Assembly (NCBI RefSeq): GCF_003963535.1
Contig: NZ_CP034539.1
Location: 8,122,001-8,186,000 of the forward strand
Direction of reading: 5' to 3'
DNA from: Streptomyces cyaneochromogenes
GTDB taxonomy: Bacteria; Actinomycetota; Actinomycetes; Streptomycetales; Streptomycetaceae
DNA length: 64,000 bases
A model generated the notes under the pieces. The model was given only the letters and a program-made list of their open reading frames with translations. It was not told the origin of the DNA and did not search any database. Shown here one piece after another: positions 41,778 to 51,788 of the stretch. The position numbers and the translations under genes were made by a program. Position 1 is the first letter of the stretch. Each line of letters opens with the position of its first letter.

Positions 41778-44477
41778 TTACAGCGCGGTCGGGTCGCTCC
41801 CTGGGCTTCCCGCCAGCGGCTGCTCCGTCCAGATCACCTTGCCGTGCGCCGAGTACCGCGTGCCCCAGCGCTCGGCGAACTGGGCCACCAGGAACAGCCC
41901 CCGGCCGCCCTCGTCCGTCGTCGCCGCGCTGCGCAGATGCGGGGCGGTGCTGCTGGCGTCGGAGACCTCGCAGATCAGGGCGCGGTCGCGGATCAGGCGG
42001 ACGCGGATGGGGCCGGTGGCGTGGCGCAGGGCGTTCGTGACCAGCTCGCTGAGGATCAGCTCGGTCGTGAACGCCTCCTCCGTCAGGCCCCAGTCGTCCA
42101 GCGTCCGCGTGGCCGCCGCCCGGACCCGGGCCACCGCGGCGGGATCGTCCGGGACGTCCCAGGCCGCCGTGCGGTCGGGGCTGAGCATCCGCGTCCGGGA
42201 GACGACGAGGGCGACGTCGTCGCGCGGCCGCTCCGGGAGCAGGGCCTCCAGGACCGCCTTGCAGGTCTCCTCCGGCGTCCGGCCGTGCGTCGGCGGCGCC
42301 GCGGCGAGCGCCCCGCGCAGCAGCTCCAGCCCCTCGTCGATGTCCCGCGCCTGGTGCTCGACCAGCCCGTCCGTGTACAGGACCAGCCCGCTGCCCTCGG
42401 CGAGCCGCAGCTCGGTCGCCTCGAAGGGCAGGCTGCCGCTCAGGCCCAGCGGCGGCCCGCCCGGGACGCTCGGGAACTCGACCTCGCCGTCCGGGTGGAC
42501 GAGGGCCGGTTCGAGGTGGCCGGCGCGGGAGAGGGTGCACAGCCCGGTGGACGGGTCGTACACGGCGTACAGGCACGTCGCTCCGGTGACCGGCGCGATC
42601 TCGCCGTCGCCGCCCTCGTCCTGGTCGATGCGGGCGACCAACTCGTCCAGATGGCCGAGGAGCTCGTCGGGCGGGAGGTCCAGGGTGGAGAAGTTGTGGA
42701 CCGCCGTACGCAGCCGCCCCATCGTGGCCGCCGCGTGCAGGCCGTGCCCCACGACATCCCCCACGACCAGCGCCACCCGCGCCCCCGGCAGCGGGATGAC
42801 GTCGAACCAGTCCCCGCCGACGCCGCCCTGGGCCGCGTGCGCGGGCAGATAGCGGTAGGCGACGTCCAAGGCGCTCTGCTCCGGCAGGGCCCGGGGCAGC
42901 AGGCTGCGCTGGAGGGTGTCCGCCAGGGTGTGCTCGCGGGTGTAGCGGCGGGCGTTGTCGATGCTGACGGCGGCGCGCGCCACCAGCTCCTCGGCCAGGG
43001 AGACGTCGTCCTGCTCGAAGGCCTCGGGCCGGTCGGCGCGCCAGAAGGTGGCCATGCCCATGATGACGCCGCGGGCGCGCAGCGGAACCGTGAGCATCGT
43101 GTGGATCCCGAAGCCGACGATCCTGCGGGCGTTGTCGGGATCCTGCTCCTGCCAGCCGGAGAAGGCGGGCATGTCCGCCTCCAGCACGGTCCTGCCCGTG
43201 CCGAAGCCGAAGGCCTGCGGGGTGGCCGGGGCGAAGTGGATCAGCTTGCCGATCGGGAAGAGCGGGCTGCCCTCCCGCACGCCGCGGAAGGCGACCCGGC
43301 GCATGTCGGTGCGGCCCTGCTTCGGCTCCCCGCCGCGCAGGACCGGGTCCGCGAGATCGACGGAGACGAAGTCGGCGAACCGCGGCACCGCGAAGTCGGC
43401 CAGCTCCTGCGAGGTGCGCGTGACGTCGAGGGTGGTGCCGATCTCCAGCCCCGCGTCGTACAGCAGCTTCAGCCGCTCCTGGGCCACGTCCGCCCGGCCG
43501 GTCATGGTGCGCAGCTCGGTGGTGTCCCGCAGCGTCGCCACACTGCCGGGGGGTCCGCCGTCCCGGTCGGTCGAGCGCTGGCTGACGGCGAGCAGCCGGC
43601 CCTGCGTGAGGTGCACCTCGTCGGTGGCTTCCCGGCCGGAGGCGAACAGCCGGGCGAGGTCGCTGCCGATGCCCAGGGCGAGACAGGGCCGCCCCTCCGC
43701 GTCCGGGGTCAGCCCGAGCAGCCGGCGCGCCTCGTCGTTCGCCAGCGCCAGGCGCCGCTTGCCGTCCAGGATCAGCACGCCCTCCCGTACGGCGTGCAGA
43801 ACGGCGTCGTGGTGTTCGTACATCCGGGTCATCTCGGCGGGCCCCAGCCCGTGCGTCTGCCGCAGCAGCCGCCGGCTGACCAGCGCGGTCCCGGCGGTGG
43901 CGAGGACGAGCGCGGCGGCCGCCGCGCCGAGCAGCATCGGCAGCTGGTTGTCCACGACGCCGCCCACGCTGGCCAGCGTCACCCCGGCGGCCACCAGGCC
44001 GACGACCTTGCCTTCGCCGTCGGTCACGGGGACCACGGCCCGCACGGACGGGCCCAGGGTTCCGGTGTACGTCTCCCGTACGATCCCGCCCGCCGCGGCC
44101 GGGGCGATGGTGCCGACGAAGTGCCGGCCGATCCGGTCGGGGTTGGGGTGGGTGTAGCGGATCCCGTCCTTGGTCATCACGACGACGAAGTCCACCTCGG
44201 TCGCCTTGCGGGCCGCCTCCGCACGCGGCTGGAGCAGCGCGGTCGGGTCCGGGTCCGCCAGGGCCTCGACGAGACCGGGCGCGTTCGCGAACGCCTCGGC
44301 CACGGCGAGGGAGCGGTTGCGGGCCTCCCGCTCGGTATCGGTGCGGACCTGCAGCACCAGGGCCACCACCGCGGCGACGACGAGGAGCGCGACGATCGCC
44401 GCCTGCAGTATGAAGACCTGCCGGGCGACGGTACGCGCGCTCAACAGCGAGCGCAGGCGGCCGAGGAATCCGGCCAT
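41778..44477 (-). CDS. Membrane sensor SpoIIE phosphatase with fused anti-sigma ATPase
   Basis: An 899-residue protein. Two membrane helices (about 21-43 and 178-200) bracket an extracytoplasmic Cache-like sensor. A PAS domain (about 225-325), a GAF domain (345-515), a SpoIIE/PP2C phosphatase (540-755; GGDWFDVIP, VVGDVVGHG, RDDVALVV) and a C-terminal HATPase (770-890; ELVTNALRHA, GGRGLFLVAQ) follow. Fusion of phosphatase and kinase modules implies it sets the phosphorylation of an anti-anti-sigma protein in response to an external signal. Its C-terminal half is a clear paralogue of the protein at 49275-51788. Confidence 0.92.
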   Translation of the reverse strand: MAGFLGRLRSLLSARTVARQVFILQAAIVALLVVAAVVALVLQVRTDTEREARNRSLAVAEAFANAPGLVEALADPDPTALLQPRAEAARKATEVDFVVVMTKDGIRYTHPNPDRIGRHFVGTIAPAAAGGIVRETYTGTLGPSVRAVVPVTDGEGKVVGLVAAGVTLASVGGVVDNQLPMLLGAAAAALVLATAGTALVSRRLLRQTHGLGPAEMTRMYEHHDAVLHAVREGVLILDGKRRLALANDEARRLLGLTPDAEGRPCLALGIGSDLARLFASGREATDEVHLTQGRLLAVSQRSTDRDGGPPGSVATLRDTTELRTMTGRADVAQERLKLLYDAGLEIGTTLDVTRTSQELADFAVPRFADFVSVDLADPVLRGGEPKQGRTDMRRVAFRGVREGSPLFPIGKLIHFAPATPQAFGFGTGRTVLEADMPAFSGWQEQDPDNARRIVGFGIHTMLTVPLRARGVIMGMATFWRADRPEAFEQDDVSLAEELVARAAVSIDNARRYTREHTLADTLQRSLLPRALPEQSALDVAYRYLPAHAAQGGVGGDWFDVIPLPGARVALVVGDVVGHGLHAAATMGRLRTAVHNFSTLDLPPDELLGHLDELVARIDQDEGGDGEIAPVTGATCLYAVYDPSTGLCTLSRAGHLEPALVHPDGEVEFPSVPGGPPLGLSGSLPFEATELRLAEGSGLVLYTDGLVEHQARDIDEGLELLRGALAAAPPTHGRTPEETCKAVLEALLPERPRDDVALVVSRTRMLSPDRTAAWDVPDDPAAVARVRAAATRTLDDWGLTEEAFTTELILSELVTNALRHATGPIRVRLIRDRALICEVSDASSTAPHLRSAATTDEGGRGLFLVAQFAERWGTRYSAHGKVIWTEQPLAGSPGSDPTAL

Positions 44478-44569
44478 GCGTCTTTTTTAACACCGTTGGG
44501 TGGGGGTGGGCAGGGTTACGGGGACGGGGACGGGGTTCGCCCCGGGCTGACGGGGGGAGGATCGGGCGG

Positions 44570-45715
44570 TCAGCCGATCCGGGGCGAGCACGAGTCCATT
44601 TCGTGGGACTCGGCCGGCGCGTGGAGGACGGGGGCTTCGGGGGCGGCGGCCGGCTTGTGGAGGAGAAGCAGGGCAGCGTCGTCGTGGAGGCGGCCGCCCA
44701 CGTGGGCCAGCAGTTCGTCGTGGAGGGCGGTGACGGTGCGGGACGGCTCCTCGCAGGTGTGCCGGGCCAGGCCGTCGGCGAGCGGGTAGAACTCGCGGGC
44801 GTGGTTGCGGGCCTCGGTGACGCCGTCGGTGTACAGCAGCAGCTGGTCGCCGTCGGCGAAGGGCAGCACCTGCAGCGCGGGCGTCTCGCCCGAGAGCGTG
44901 CGCAGCCCGAGGGGCGGGGCCGGACGGTCCGGGTCGACCGGGACGACGCCGGAGTCGCGCACCAGCAGCGGCGGCGCGTGGCCGCAGTTGACCACCTCCA
45001 GCTGCCCTTCCCGCGGGTACCCGGCGACCACGGCGGTCACGAAGTCGTCGCTGCCCAGGTTGCGCGCCAGGCTCCGCTCGATCCGCGCGACGACGGCGAG
45101 GAGGTCGGGCTCGTCGTAGGCGGCCTCACGGAAGACCCCGACCACGAGCGCGGCCGTACTCACGGCCGGCAGCCCCTTGCCGCGCACGTCGCCGACGATC
45201 ATCCGGACCCCGTACGGCGTCGACACGAGCGCGTAGAGGTCGCCGCCGATCCGGGCCTCCGCGGCGGCGGCGCTGTAGCGCACGGCCACCCGGAACGGTC
45301 CGACCGTCGCCGGTATGGGCTGCAGCAGCGCGTGCTGGGCGGCCTCGGCGACGGAGCGGACCGCCGCCAGCACCCGCTCGCGCCGCCCGCGCAGCGCGCT
45401 GGCCAGGCAGCCCGCCAGGGTGACGGCCAGCAGCGCGGCCAGGACGACCGCCAGCTGGTCGTCGGGAGCATCGTCGCGGATGCCGAGGACCGCGCCCACG
45501 GCCGCGCCCAGCAGCCCCACACAGAGGACCCCGCGCGGCCCGTTGGTCGTCGCGGCGAGCGCCGGTCCCGTGGCGAGCAGCGGCAGCCAGGTCATCCCGG
45601 AGCCGCCGAGGTCGACGAGCACGACGGCGGAGACGATCACGATGGGCAGAAGGGGCAGAGCGGCGACCGATCGCCTCGGCCAGTGATCGTGACCATGGTG
45701 CGGGGCCTGGCGCAT
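44570..45715 (-). CDS. Membrane-anchored SpoIIE-family phosphatase
   Basis: A 381-residue protein from the ATG at 45715; a GTG at 45754 is possible. Four hydrophobic helices lie in residues 20-100 (LLPIVIVSAVVLVDLGG, GVLCVGLLGAAVGAVLG, LAVVLAALLAVTLAGCLASAL). The rest is a PP2C/SpoIIE domain with metal-site motifs IGGDLYALV, VGDVRGKGLP and LHDDAALLLL. Many Streptomyces genes share this layout. It sits between two larger SpoIIE genes and next to an IclR regulator on the same strand. Confidence 0.9.
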   Translation of the reverse strand: MRQAPHHGHDHWPRRSVAALPLLPIVIVSAVVLVDLGGSGMTWLPLLATGPALAATTNGPRGVLCVGLLGAAVGAVLGIRDDAPDDQLAVVLAALLAVTLAGCLASALRGRRERVLAAVRSVAEAAQHALLQPIPATVGPFRVAVRYSAAAAEARIGGDLYALVSTPYGVRMIVGDVRGKGLPAVSTAALVVGVFREAAYDEPDLLAVVARIERSLARNLGSDDFVTAVVAGYPREGQLEVVNCGHAPPLLVRDSGVVPVDPDRPAPPLGLRTLSGETPALQVLPFADGDQLLLYTDGVTEARNHAREFYPLADGLARHTCEEPSRTVTALHDELLAHVGGRLHDDAALLLLHKPAAAPEAPVLHAPAESHEMDSCSPRIG

Positions 45716-45838
45716 GTCTCGTCCGCTGTCCTCACCTGTGCGGGGGTGCTGCACCCGGGGCAGGGCGCACGAACCCTTGGAAATGTCCGTTTCGTCTAGG
45801 AAACGGGCTCGACCCCGGACGGGACAAGGCGCGGGATT

Positions 45839-46603
45839 TCAGATAGTGAGCGACAGCCCCCTGGTCACACGGCTCGCGGTCGGGATCAGCCGCGCCCTGA
45901 CCTCCTCCAGCCGGGAGAGCCGGTCCTTGCGCAGCGAGACGCCGAGCGAGCCGAGCGTGGTCCCGCTGTAGACGGGGACCGCGACGCAGACCGTGCCGAG
46001 GGAGTACTCCTCCATGTCCGTGACGGCCGGCGCCATGGGCGAGGAGTCGATCCGCCGGATCAGCTCCGGGGCATCGGTGATCGTCCTGGGCGTGAGGTCG
46101 GAGAGGGTGTGCCGGGACAGGTACTCCTTGCGCGACTCGGTGTCCAGCTCGCGCAGCACCGACTTGCCGAGCGCCGTGGCGTGCCCGGCGTCCTCGAACC
46201 CGACCCAGAGATCGACCCGGGGAGCGCGCGGCCCGTCGACGATCTCGGCGACCCGGATCTCCCCCTCCTCGTAGAAGGTGAGATAGGCCGCGGTCGACAG
46301 TTCGTCCCGCAGCGCGGCGAGCGTGGGCCGGATCCGGCTGAGCAGCGCCTGCGTCCGGCCCGCCGTGTGCAGCGTCTGGAGCCGCTCGCCCAGGATGAAC
46401 CCGCCGTCGGCGAGCTTGCGCACGTATCCGTCGTGGACCAGCGTGCGCAGCAAGTGGTACGCCGTGGCCAGGGGCAGGCCCGTCTCCCGGGCCAGCTGTT
46501 TGGCCGGCGCGCCGTTCTCGTGCGCGCTCACCGCCTCCAGCAGGCGGAACGCGCGCTGGACGGAGCTGATGAGCGTAGGGCCAGGGCCGTTGTCAGCACC
46601 CAT
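45839..46603 (-). CDS. IclR-family transcriptional regulator
   Basis: A 254-residue protein with an N-terminal winged helix (SSVQRAFRLLEAVSAHENGAPAKQLARETGLPLATAYHLLRTL) and a C-terminal IclR effector domain (GHATALGKSVLREL, EEYSLGTVCVAVPVY). IclR proteins usually sense aromatic or small-acid metabolites. Here it sits inside a run of SpoIIE genes, 123 bases upstream of the membrane phosphatase and on the same strand, so it may control a signalling unit. Ligand unknown. Confidence 0.9.
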   Translation of the reverse strand: MGADNGPGPTLISSVQRAFRLLEAVSAHENGAPAKQLARETGLPLATAYHLLRTLVHDGYVRKLADGGFILGERLQTLHTAGRTQALLSRIRPTLAALRDELSTAAYLTFYEEGEIRVAEIVDGPRAPRVDLWVGFEDAGHATALGKSVLRELDTESRKEYLSRHTLSDLTPRTITDAPELIRRIDSSPMAPAVTDMEEYSLGTVCVAVPVYSGTTLGSLGVSLRKDRLSRLEEVRARLIPTASRVTRGLSLTI

Positions 46604-46670
46604 GACAACAGGGTGCTCCGGGTGCGGCGAGGGGGCAAGCCGCCGCCTGCCCGGTGGCTGGCGTGTGCGG

Positions 46671-48743
46671 CTAGAGAACCCGCGCGACGAGCAGGGCGAC
46701 GTCGTCGTGGTCGTCGGGATGACGCAGGCCGTACAGCAGGAGGTCGCAGATCTCCTCCAGGGGGCGGCTGGGTTCGTCGAGGAAGCCGAGGAGCACGTTC
46801 AGACGGTCGTCGATGGGGTGGAGGCGGGTCTCGACGAGGCCGTCGGTGTAGAGGACCAGCAGGTCGCCGGGGTCGAGGGCGACGGTGGTGGTCCCGAAGG
46901 GAATGCCGCCGACGCCGAGCGGGGCTCCGGCGGGCAGCTCGAGCAGTTCGGGCGGGTGGCCGGGGCGGGAGAGCGCGGGCGGCATGTGTCCGGCGTTGGC
47001 GATCTGGCACCGCCTGGTGCGGGGGTCGTACGCGGCGTAGAGGCAGGTGACGATGTAGTGCTCCAGATCGCAGGTGATCTTGTCGAGGTGCTGGAGCACG
47101 GCGCCGGGTTCGAGGTCGAGGTCCGCGTAGGCGCAGGTGGCGGTGCGCAGCCGGCCCATGGTGGCGGCGGCGTCGATGCCGTTGCCCATGACGTCGCCGA
47201 CGACCAGGGCGGTTCTGTCGTCGGCCAGCGGGAGGACGTCGTACCAGTCGCCGCCGACCTCGCTGGTGGCCTGGGCGGGCTGGTAGCGGGAGGCGAGCTC
47301 CAGGCCGGTGTGGTGCGGGGCGTGGTCGGGCAGCAGGCTGCGCTGCAGGGTGAGGGCGGTGTTGCGCACGCTCTGGAACCAGCGGGCGTTGTCGATGGCC
47401 ACGGCGGCACGGGAGGCCAGCTCGCCCGCCAGGACCACGTCGTCCTGGTCGAACGGCACCGGGTTGCGGGTTCGCTTCAGGTCCAGGGCGCCGAGCACCT
47501 CGCCGTGGGCGATCAACGGCACCGCCAGATAGGAGTGGACGCCGGCCCGCGCCAGCAGGGAGGTGCCCTCCTCGTCCCGGGCGATGCGCCGCAGATCGTG
47601 CTCGCCGACATGGCGCACCAGCACCGGGCGGGCCGTGTGCACGCACAGGGTGACCAGGCGGTCGCCGTCGTAGGCGGCGAGGTCACCGGGCGGGTCGGCG
47701 GCGCGCAGGGCCACGCTGGGGTAGGCCGCCTTCAGGGCGAGGGCGCGGAACAGCTCGGGGCCGTTGTCCGGCCTGCGCATACGGCGGCAGGCCAGGGCGG
47801 AGTCCAGGACGTCCACGGCGACCACGTCGGCCAGCTCGGGGGCGGCGATCTCGGCCAGCTCGCGGGCGGTCTGCTCCACCTCCAGCGTGGTGCCCACGCG
47901 CGTGGAGGCGTCGGCGACGAGGGCGAGGCGCCGGCGGGCCCGGTCGGCCTCGGCGGCCGCGCGGTGCCGCTCGGTGACGTCGACGAACGAGATGGCCGCG
48001 CCCAGGACCCGCCCGCCGGAGTCGTCCAGCCGGTAGAACGACAGCGACCAGGCGTGCTCGTGGTCGGGGTCGGCCGGCGGCCGGCCCACGTGGTACTGGT
48101 CCAGCAGCGGGGTACCGGTGGTGAGCACCTGGCGCAGCGCGGACTCGATGGTGTCGATGTCGGGCAGCGGCAGGGTCTCCCGCAGCCGGCGGCCGATGTG
48201 CTCCTCGGCCGGGGTGGCGTCGATGCGCTCCAGTGCCGGGTTGACCAGCAGATAGTGCAGGTCGGGGTCGAGGAGGGCGATACCGATCGGGGACTGGCTG
48301 ATCAGCCGCTCGCACAGCGCCAGGTCGGTCTCGACCCGCTTGAGCAGGGAGTGGTCGGCCGCGATGCCCAGCGCGTAGACGTCGCCGAGATCGTCCAGCA
48401 GCCGCATGTTGCGGAACTCCGTCAGCCGGGTGCTGCCGTCCTTGTGCCGCACCGGGAACGCGCCGGCCCAGCTGCGGCCCGTCTCCAGCACCTCGGCGAA
48501 CAGCTTCGCCACAGCCGGCAGGTGCTCGGGCTGGATGAACAGCCGCGCCGCGTACGTACCGAGCGCCTCCTCGGAGGTGTAGCCGAAGAGGTCCTCGGCC
48601 TGCGGTGTCCAGAACACGATGCGCCCGGCGGCGTCGACGACCACCGCGGCCACGCTCAGCACGTCCAGCAGACCGGTCGGACGCGGCGGCTGCGGGCCGT
48701 ACCCGCCACCGTCGGGTTCGTAGGATTCGGATTCGGCTGTCAT
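46671..48743 (-). CDS. SpoIIE phosphatase with two PAS domains and a GAF domain
   Basis: A 690-residue soluble protein; ATG at 48743 follows GGAGGAG. Order: PAS (about 25-140; GLLDVLSVAAVVVDAAGRIVFW), PAS (145-275; SPIGIALLDPDLHYLLVNPAL), GAF (295-455) and SpoIIE phosphatase (475-690; GGDWYDVLP, VVGDVMGNGIDAAATM, DHDDVALLVARVL). There is no HATPase domain, unlike the two paralogues. It is divergent from the protein at 49275. Confidence 0.92.
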   Translation of the reverse strand: MTAESESYEPDGGGYGPQPPRPTGLLDVLSVAAVVVDAAGRIVFWTPQAEDLFGYTSEEALGTYAARLFIQPEHLPAVAKLFAEVLETGRSWAGAFPVRHKDGSTRLTEFRNMRLLDDLGDVYALGIAADHSLLKRVETDLALCERLISQSPIGIALLDPDLHYLLVNPALERIDATPAEEHIGRRLRETLPLPDIDTIESALRQVLTTGTPLLDQYHVGRPPADPDHEHAWSLSFYRLDDSGGRVLGAAISFVDVTERHRAAAEADRARRRLALVADASTRVGTTLEVEQTARELAEIAAPELADVVAVDVLDSALACRRMRRPDNGPELFRALALKAAYPSVALRAADPPGDLAAYDGDRLVTLCVHTARPVLVRHVGEHDLRRIARDEEGTSLLARAGVHSYLAVPLIAHGEVLGALDLKRTRNPVPFDQDDVVLAGELASRAAVAIDNARWFQSVRNTALTLQRSLLPDHAPHHTGLELASRYQPAQATSEVGGDWYDVLPLADDRTALVVGDVMGNGIDAAATMGRLRTATCAYADLDLEPGAVLQHLDKITCDLEHYIVTCLYAAYDPRTRRCQIANAGHMPPALSRPGHPPELLELPAGAPLGVGGIPFGTTTVALDPGDLLVLYTDGLVETRLHPIDDRLNVLLGFLDEPSRPLEEICDLLLYGLRHPDDHDDVALLVARVL

Positions 48744-49274
48744 CCCAGCTCCTCCGCCACAGACCGCCACACCCTGCCGCCCCCGGCCCCACCCGGGTAC
48801 CACGACAAGGCCGACCGGCACCTCCATGCTCCCTCCGCTGTTGCGCCTTGCCCAGTCAGGGTGGGGCGGGGGGCTTGGAGGGTCGGGGGTGGAGCCGTCG
48901 GCCGGGGTGGCTTGGGGGCGGGGCGCCCCGTTTGCGGAGGTCGTTTCGACGTGCTCGGCGTGGGCCCTGGCGTTGGTGGTGTCGCCTTGGGGCCGTGGGG
49001 CTGCCTCCGACTCCGGGCCCAGCCCGGTCCGGGTAGGCCGGGGCGGCTTCGAGGAAGCCTCCGCCCTGCAGACCAGGCTGCCTCCACCCCCCGCAGACCA
49101 AGGCTGCCTCCGCCCGCGCAGACCGGACCCCCGCGCCCCACCCCTCGCCCACCCCCACGCACGCAGCCCCGTCCTCCGGGCGGGACAGTGGTCGTCGGGC
49201 CCGTGCACATCGGGCGGACTAGCAGGAACATGGTCGTGTACGGGATGGGACCCATGGACGCTGCGTGAGGACCC
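48744..49274. other. Divergent 531-base gap with an imperfect tandem repeat
   Basis: No gene is supported between the two divergent phosphatase genes. The stretch 49057-49126 holds three imperfect copies of a roughly 23-base unit (GCCTCCgCCC..GCAGACC). A shorter direct repeat GGACCCATGGA-GCT occurs at 49248 and 49269, the second covering the start of the rightward gene. Confidence 0.55.
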
Positions 49275-51788
49275 ATGGATGCTCCGCGAGAGGAACCGGA
49301 CGCGCTCACGTCCGAAGGAGCGCGCGCGCCCTTCGACGCGTCCTCCGACGCGGCTGCGGTGGTGTCCGGTCACGGCGTGGTGCTCGGCTGGACCAAGGCC
49401 GCAGAGGAACTGCTCGGCCACCCCGCGTCGGAGATCGTCGGCGGTCCGGCCGCGCGCCTGCTGGCGATGCCCGGCGATCCGGTGCGGGTGGCCGGGGTCG
49501 CGGAGCGCTGCCGTGCCGGCATGGGGTGGAGCGGGCTCATCCCCCTACGGCACCGCGGCGGCCGCCGTATCGAGGCGCACCTGCGCGTCTCCGCGTCCTT
49601 CCGGCTCGGCGCGGACGAGTGCTTTCTGATCTCCGCACGGGAGCAGCGCCAGCAGTGGACGGTGGACCAGTCCGTCCTCGACGGCTTCCTGACCCGCTCG
49701 CCGGTCGGCATGGCCATGATGGACACGCAGCTGCGCTACGTCTGGCTGAACGACACCCTGGAGCGCTTCGGCGGAGTGCCCCGCGAGCAGCGCCTCGGCC
49801 GGCGGCTGAGCGAGCTGCTGCCCGGGCTGCAGGCGGAGACCATCGAGGGCCTGATGCGCAAGGTCATCGACACCGGAGTCCCGGTCACCGACTACGAGTA
49901 CGTCGGCTGGAGCTGGGCCGACCCGCACCGCCGGCACGCCTACTCCACGTCCTTCTTCCCGCTGGTGGACTCCGACAACTCGATCACCGGGGTCTGCTAC
50001 ATGGTCCTGGACGTCACCGAGCGCTGGAACGCCCGCCAGCTGCTCGCGCTGGTCAACGAGGCCGGCACCCGGATCGGCACGACGCTGGACGTGCTGCGCA
50101 CCGCCCAGGAGCTCGCCGACTTCGCCGTCCCACGCTTCGCTGACTTCGTCGTCGTGGACCTGCTGGAGCCCGTTCTCAGCACCGAGGGACACGGAACGTG
50201 GCTCACCGACGCGGGACCCGCCCCCGTCAAGCCCGTCATGCGCCGGGCCGGCCTGAGCTCCGTGCGCGAAGGCGCCCCCGAGGCCGTGGCGCAGGTCGGC
50301 GACCGGGTGGACTTCGTGCCCCCGCCGCACGACGCGCATCTGCTCATCGACGGCGAGCCGATCCTCATCCCGGTCCTCGATCCGTCCGACGAGCTGTGGG
50401 CCACCGAACAGCCCGAGCGGGCGGCCAGCATGCGCGAGTTCGGCCTGCACTCCCTGATCTCCGTGCCGATGCGGGCCCGGAACACCGTCCTCGGCCTCAC
50501 CACGTTCGTACGCTCGCTCAACCCCGTGTCGTTCCAGCCCGACGACGTCCTGGTCGCCCGCGAGCTGGTGGCCCGCGCGGCCCTGTGCGTCGACAACGCC
50601 CGCCGCTACACCCGGGAACACACGGCTGCGGTCACCCTGCAGCGCAGTCTGCTGCCCCAGGCCCTGACGGGCGGTACGGCGCTGGAGGTGGCGTCCTCCT
50701 ATCGCCCGGCGGACGCGACGGGCGGCGTCGGCGGCGACTGGTTCGACGTGATCCCGCTGTCCGGCGCCCGGGTGGGTCTCGTCGTGGGCGACGTCGTCGG
50801 CCACGGCATCACGGCGGCCGCGACCATGGGCCGGCTGCGCACCGCCGTGCAGACCCTCGCCGACATGGAGATGCCGCCCGACGAACTGCTGGCGCACCTC
50901 GACGACCTGGTGCTCCGCCTCAGCGAGGAACAGCCCGGCGAGGCGGTGGCCGGGGCGGCCGACGAGGCGGTGACGGGGGCGGCCGGGACGGCCGAGGCGG
51001 CCCACCGCAGCGCGACCGCCTTCCTCGGCGCGACGTGTCTCTACGCCGTCTACGATCCGGTGACCCGGCGCTGCACGATGGCCCGCGCCGGACATCCGCC
51101 CCCGGTCGTCATCACCCCCGACGGGCAGGTCTCCTTCCCCGAGCCCCCTGCCGGCCCGCCGCTCGGCCTGGGCGGGATGGCGTTCGAGGCCGCCGAGATC
51201 GAGCTCGCCGAGAACAGCCTGTTCGGCCTCTACACCAACGGCCTCGTGGAGGCGGCCGACGGCGACATGGAACGGGGCATGTCCCGGCTCGGCGATCTGC
51301 TGTCCCGCCCCGAACTCGACCTCCGTGCCCTGTGCTCGTCCGCGGTCGGGCAGCTGGTGCCCGTGCCGCAGCCCGACGACATCGCCCTGCTCCTGACGCG
51401 CACCCACGCCCTGGGCGCCGAACACGTCGTCTCGTGGGAGGTGCCCGTGGACCCGGCCGCCGTCGCCGACGTCCGGGCCCGGGCGACCCGCCAGGTGGAG
51501 GCATGGGGCTTCGAGGAACTGGCCATGACGACGGAGCTGATCGTGAGCGAGCTGGTCACCAACGCGATCCGCTACGCCGACCCCCCCATCCGCCTACGAC
51601 TGCTCCGCGACTCCCGGCTGACCTGCGAGGTCGCCGACGCCAGCAGCACCGCACCACGGCTGCGCCATGCCCGCAGCATGGACGAGGGCGGCCGCGGCCT
51701 GTTCCTGGTGGCGCAACTCGCCCACCGCTGGGGCGCCCGCTACACGGCCGACGGAAAGATCATCTGGGCCGAGCAGGAGATTCCCTAG
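49275..51788 (+). CDS. SpoIIE phosphatase with PAS, GAF and fused anti-sigma ATPase
   Basis: An 837-residue soluble protein. Residues 20-120 and 130-255 are PAS-like (VLDGFLTRSPVGMAMMDTQLRYVWLN), 270-450 GAF, 470-700 SpoIIE phosphatase (GGDWFDVIPL, VVGDVVGHGITAAATM, PDDIALLL) and 715-835 HATPase (ELVTNAIRYAD, GGRGLFLVAQLAHRWG). The phosphatase domain contains a repetitive Ala/Glu/Thr insertion near 555-580 (GEAVAGAADEAVTGAAGTAEAA). The protein closely resembles the C-terminal two-thirds of the membrane sensor at 41.8-44.5 kb, which suggests duplication. Confidence 0.92.
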   Translation: MDAPREEPDALTSEGARAPFDASSDAAAVVSGHGVVLGWTKAAEELLGHPASEIVGGPAARLLAMPGDPVRVAGVAERCRAGMGWSGLIPLRHRGGRRIEAHLRVSASFRLGADECFLISAREQRQQWTVDQSVLDGFLTRSPVGMAMMDTQLRYVWLNDTLERFGGVPREQRLGRRLSELLPGLQAETIEGLMRKVIDTGVPVTDYEYVGWSWADPHRRHAYSTSFFPLVDSDNSITGVCYMVLDVTERWNARQLLALVNEAGTRIGTTLDVLRTAQELADFAVPRFADFVVVDLLEPVLSTEGHGTWLTDAGPAPVKPVMRRAGLSSVREGAPEAVAQVGDRVDFVPPPHDAHLLIDGEPILIPVLDPSDELWATEQPERAASMREFGLHSLISVPMRARNTVLGLTTFVRSLNPVSFQPDDVLVARELVARAALCVDNARRYTREHTAAVTLQRSLLPQALTGGTALEVASSYRPADATGGVGGDWFDVIPLSGARVGLVVGDVVGHGITAAATMGRLRTAVQTLADMEMPPDELLAHLDDLVLRLSEEQPGEAVAGAADEAVTGAAGTAEAAHRSATAFLGATCLYAVYDPVTRRCTMARAGHPPPVVITPDGQVSFPEPPAGPPLGLGGMAFEAAEIELAENSLFGLYTNGLVEAADGDMERGMSRLGDLLSRPELDLRALCSSAVGQLVPVPQPDDIALLLTRTHALGAEHVVSWEVPVDPAAVADVRARATRQVEAWGFEELAMTTELIVSELVTNAIRYADPPIRLRLLRDSRLTCEVADASSTAPRLRHARSMDEGGRGLFLVAQLAHRWGARYTADGKIIWAEQEIP

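Noticed and set aside
41599..44789. Open frames of about 960-980 codons on both strands over the membrane phosphatase gene
   Set aside because: Their translations are Arg/Gly/Ala- or Val/Glu/Gln-rich with no domains, whereas the third frame encodes a full Cache-PAS-GAF-SpoIIE-HATPase protein.
46323..49268. A 981-codon forward open frame
   Set aside because: It is the shadow of the SpoIIE gene on the other strand. High GC leaves antisense frames open; the translation is low-complexity and has no start with a ribosome-binding site.
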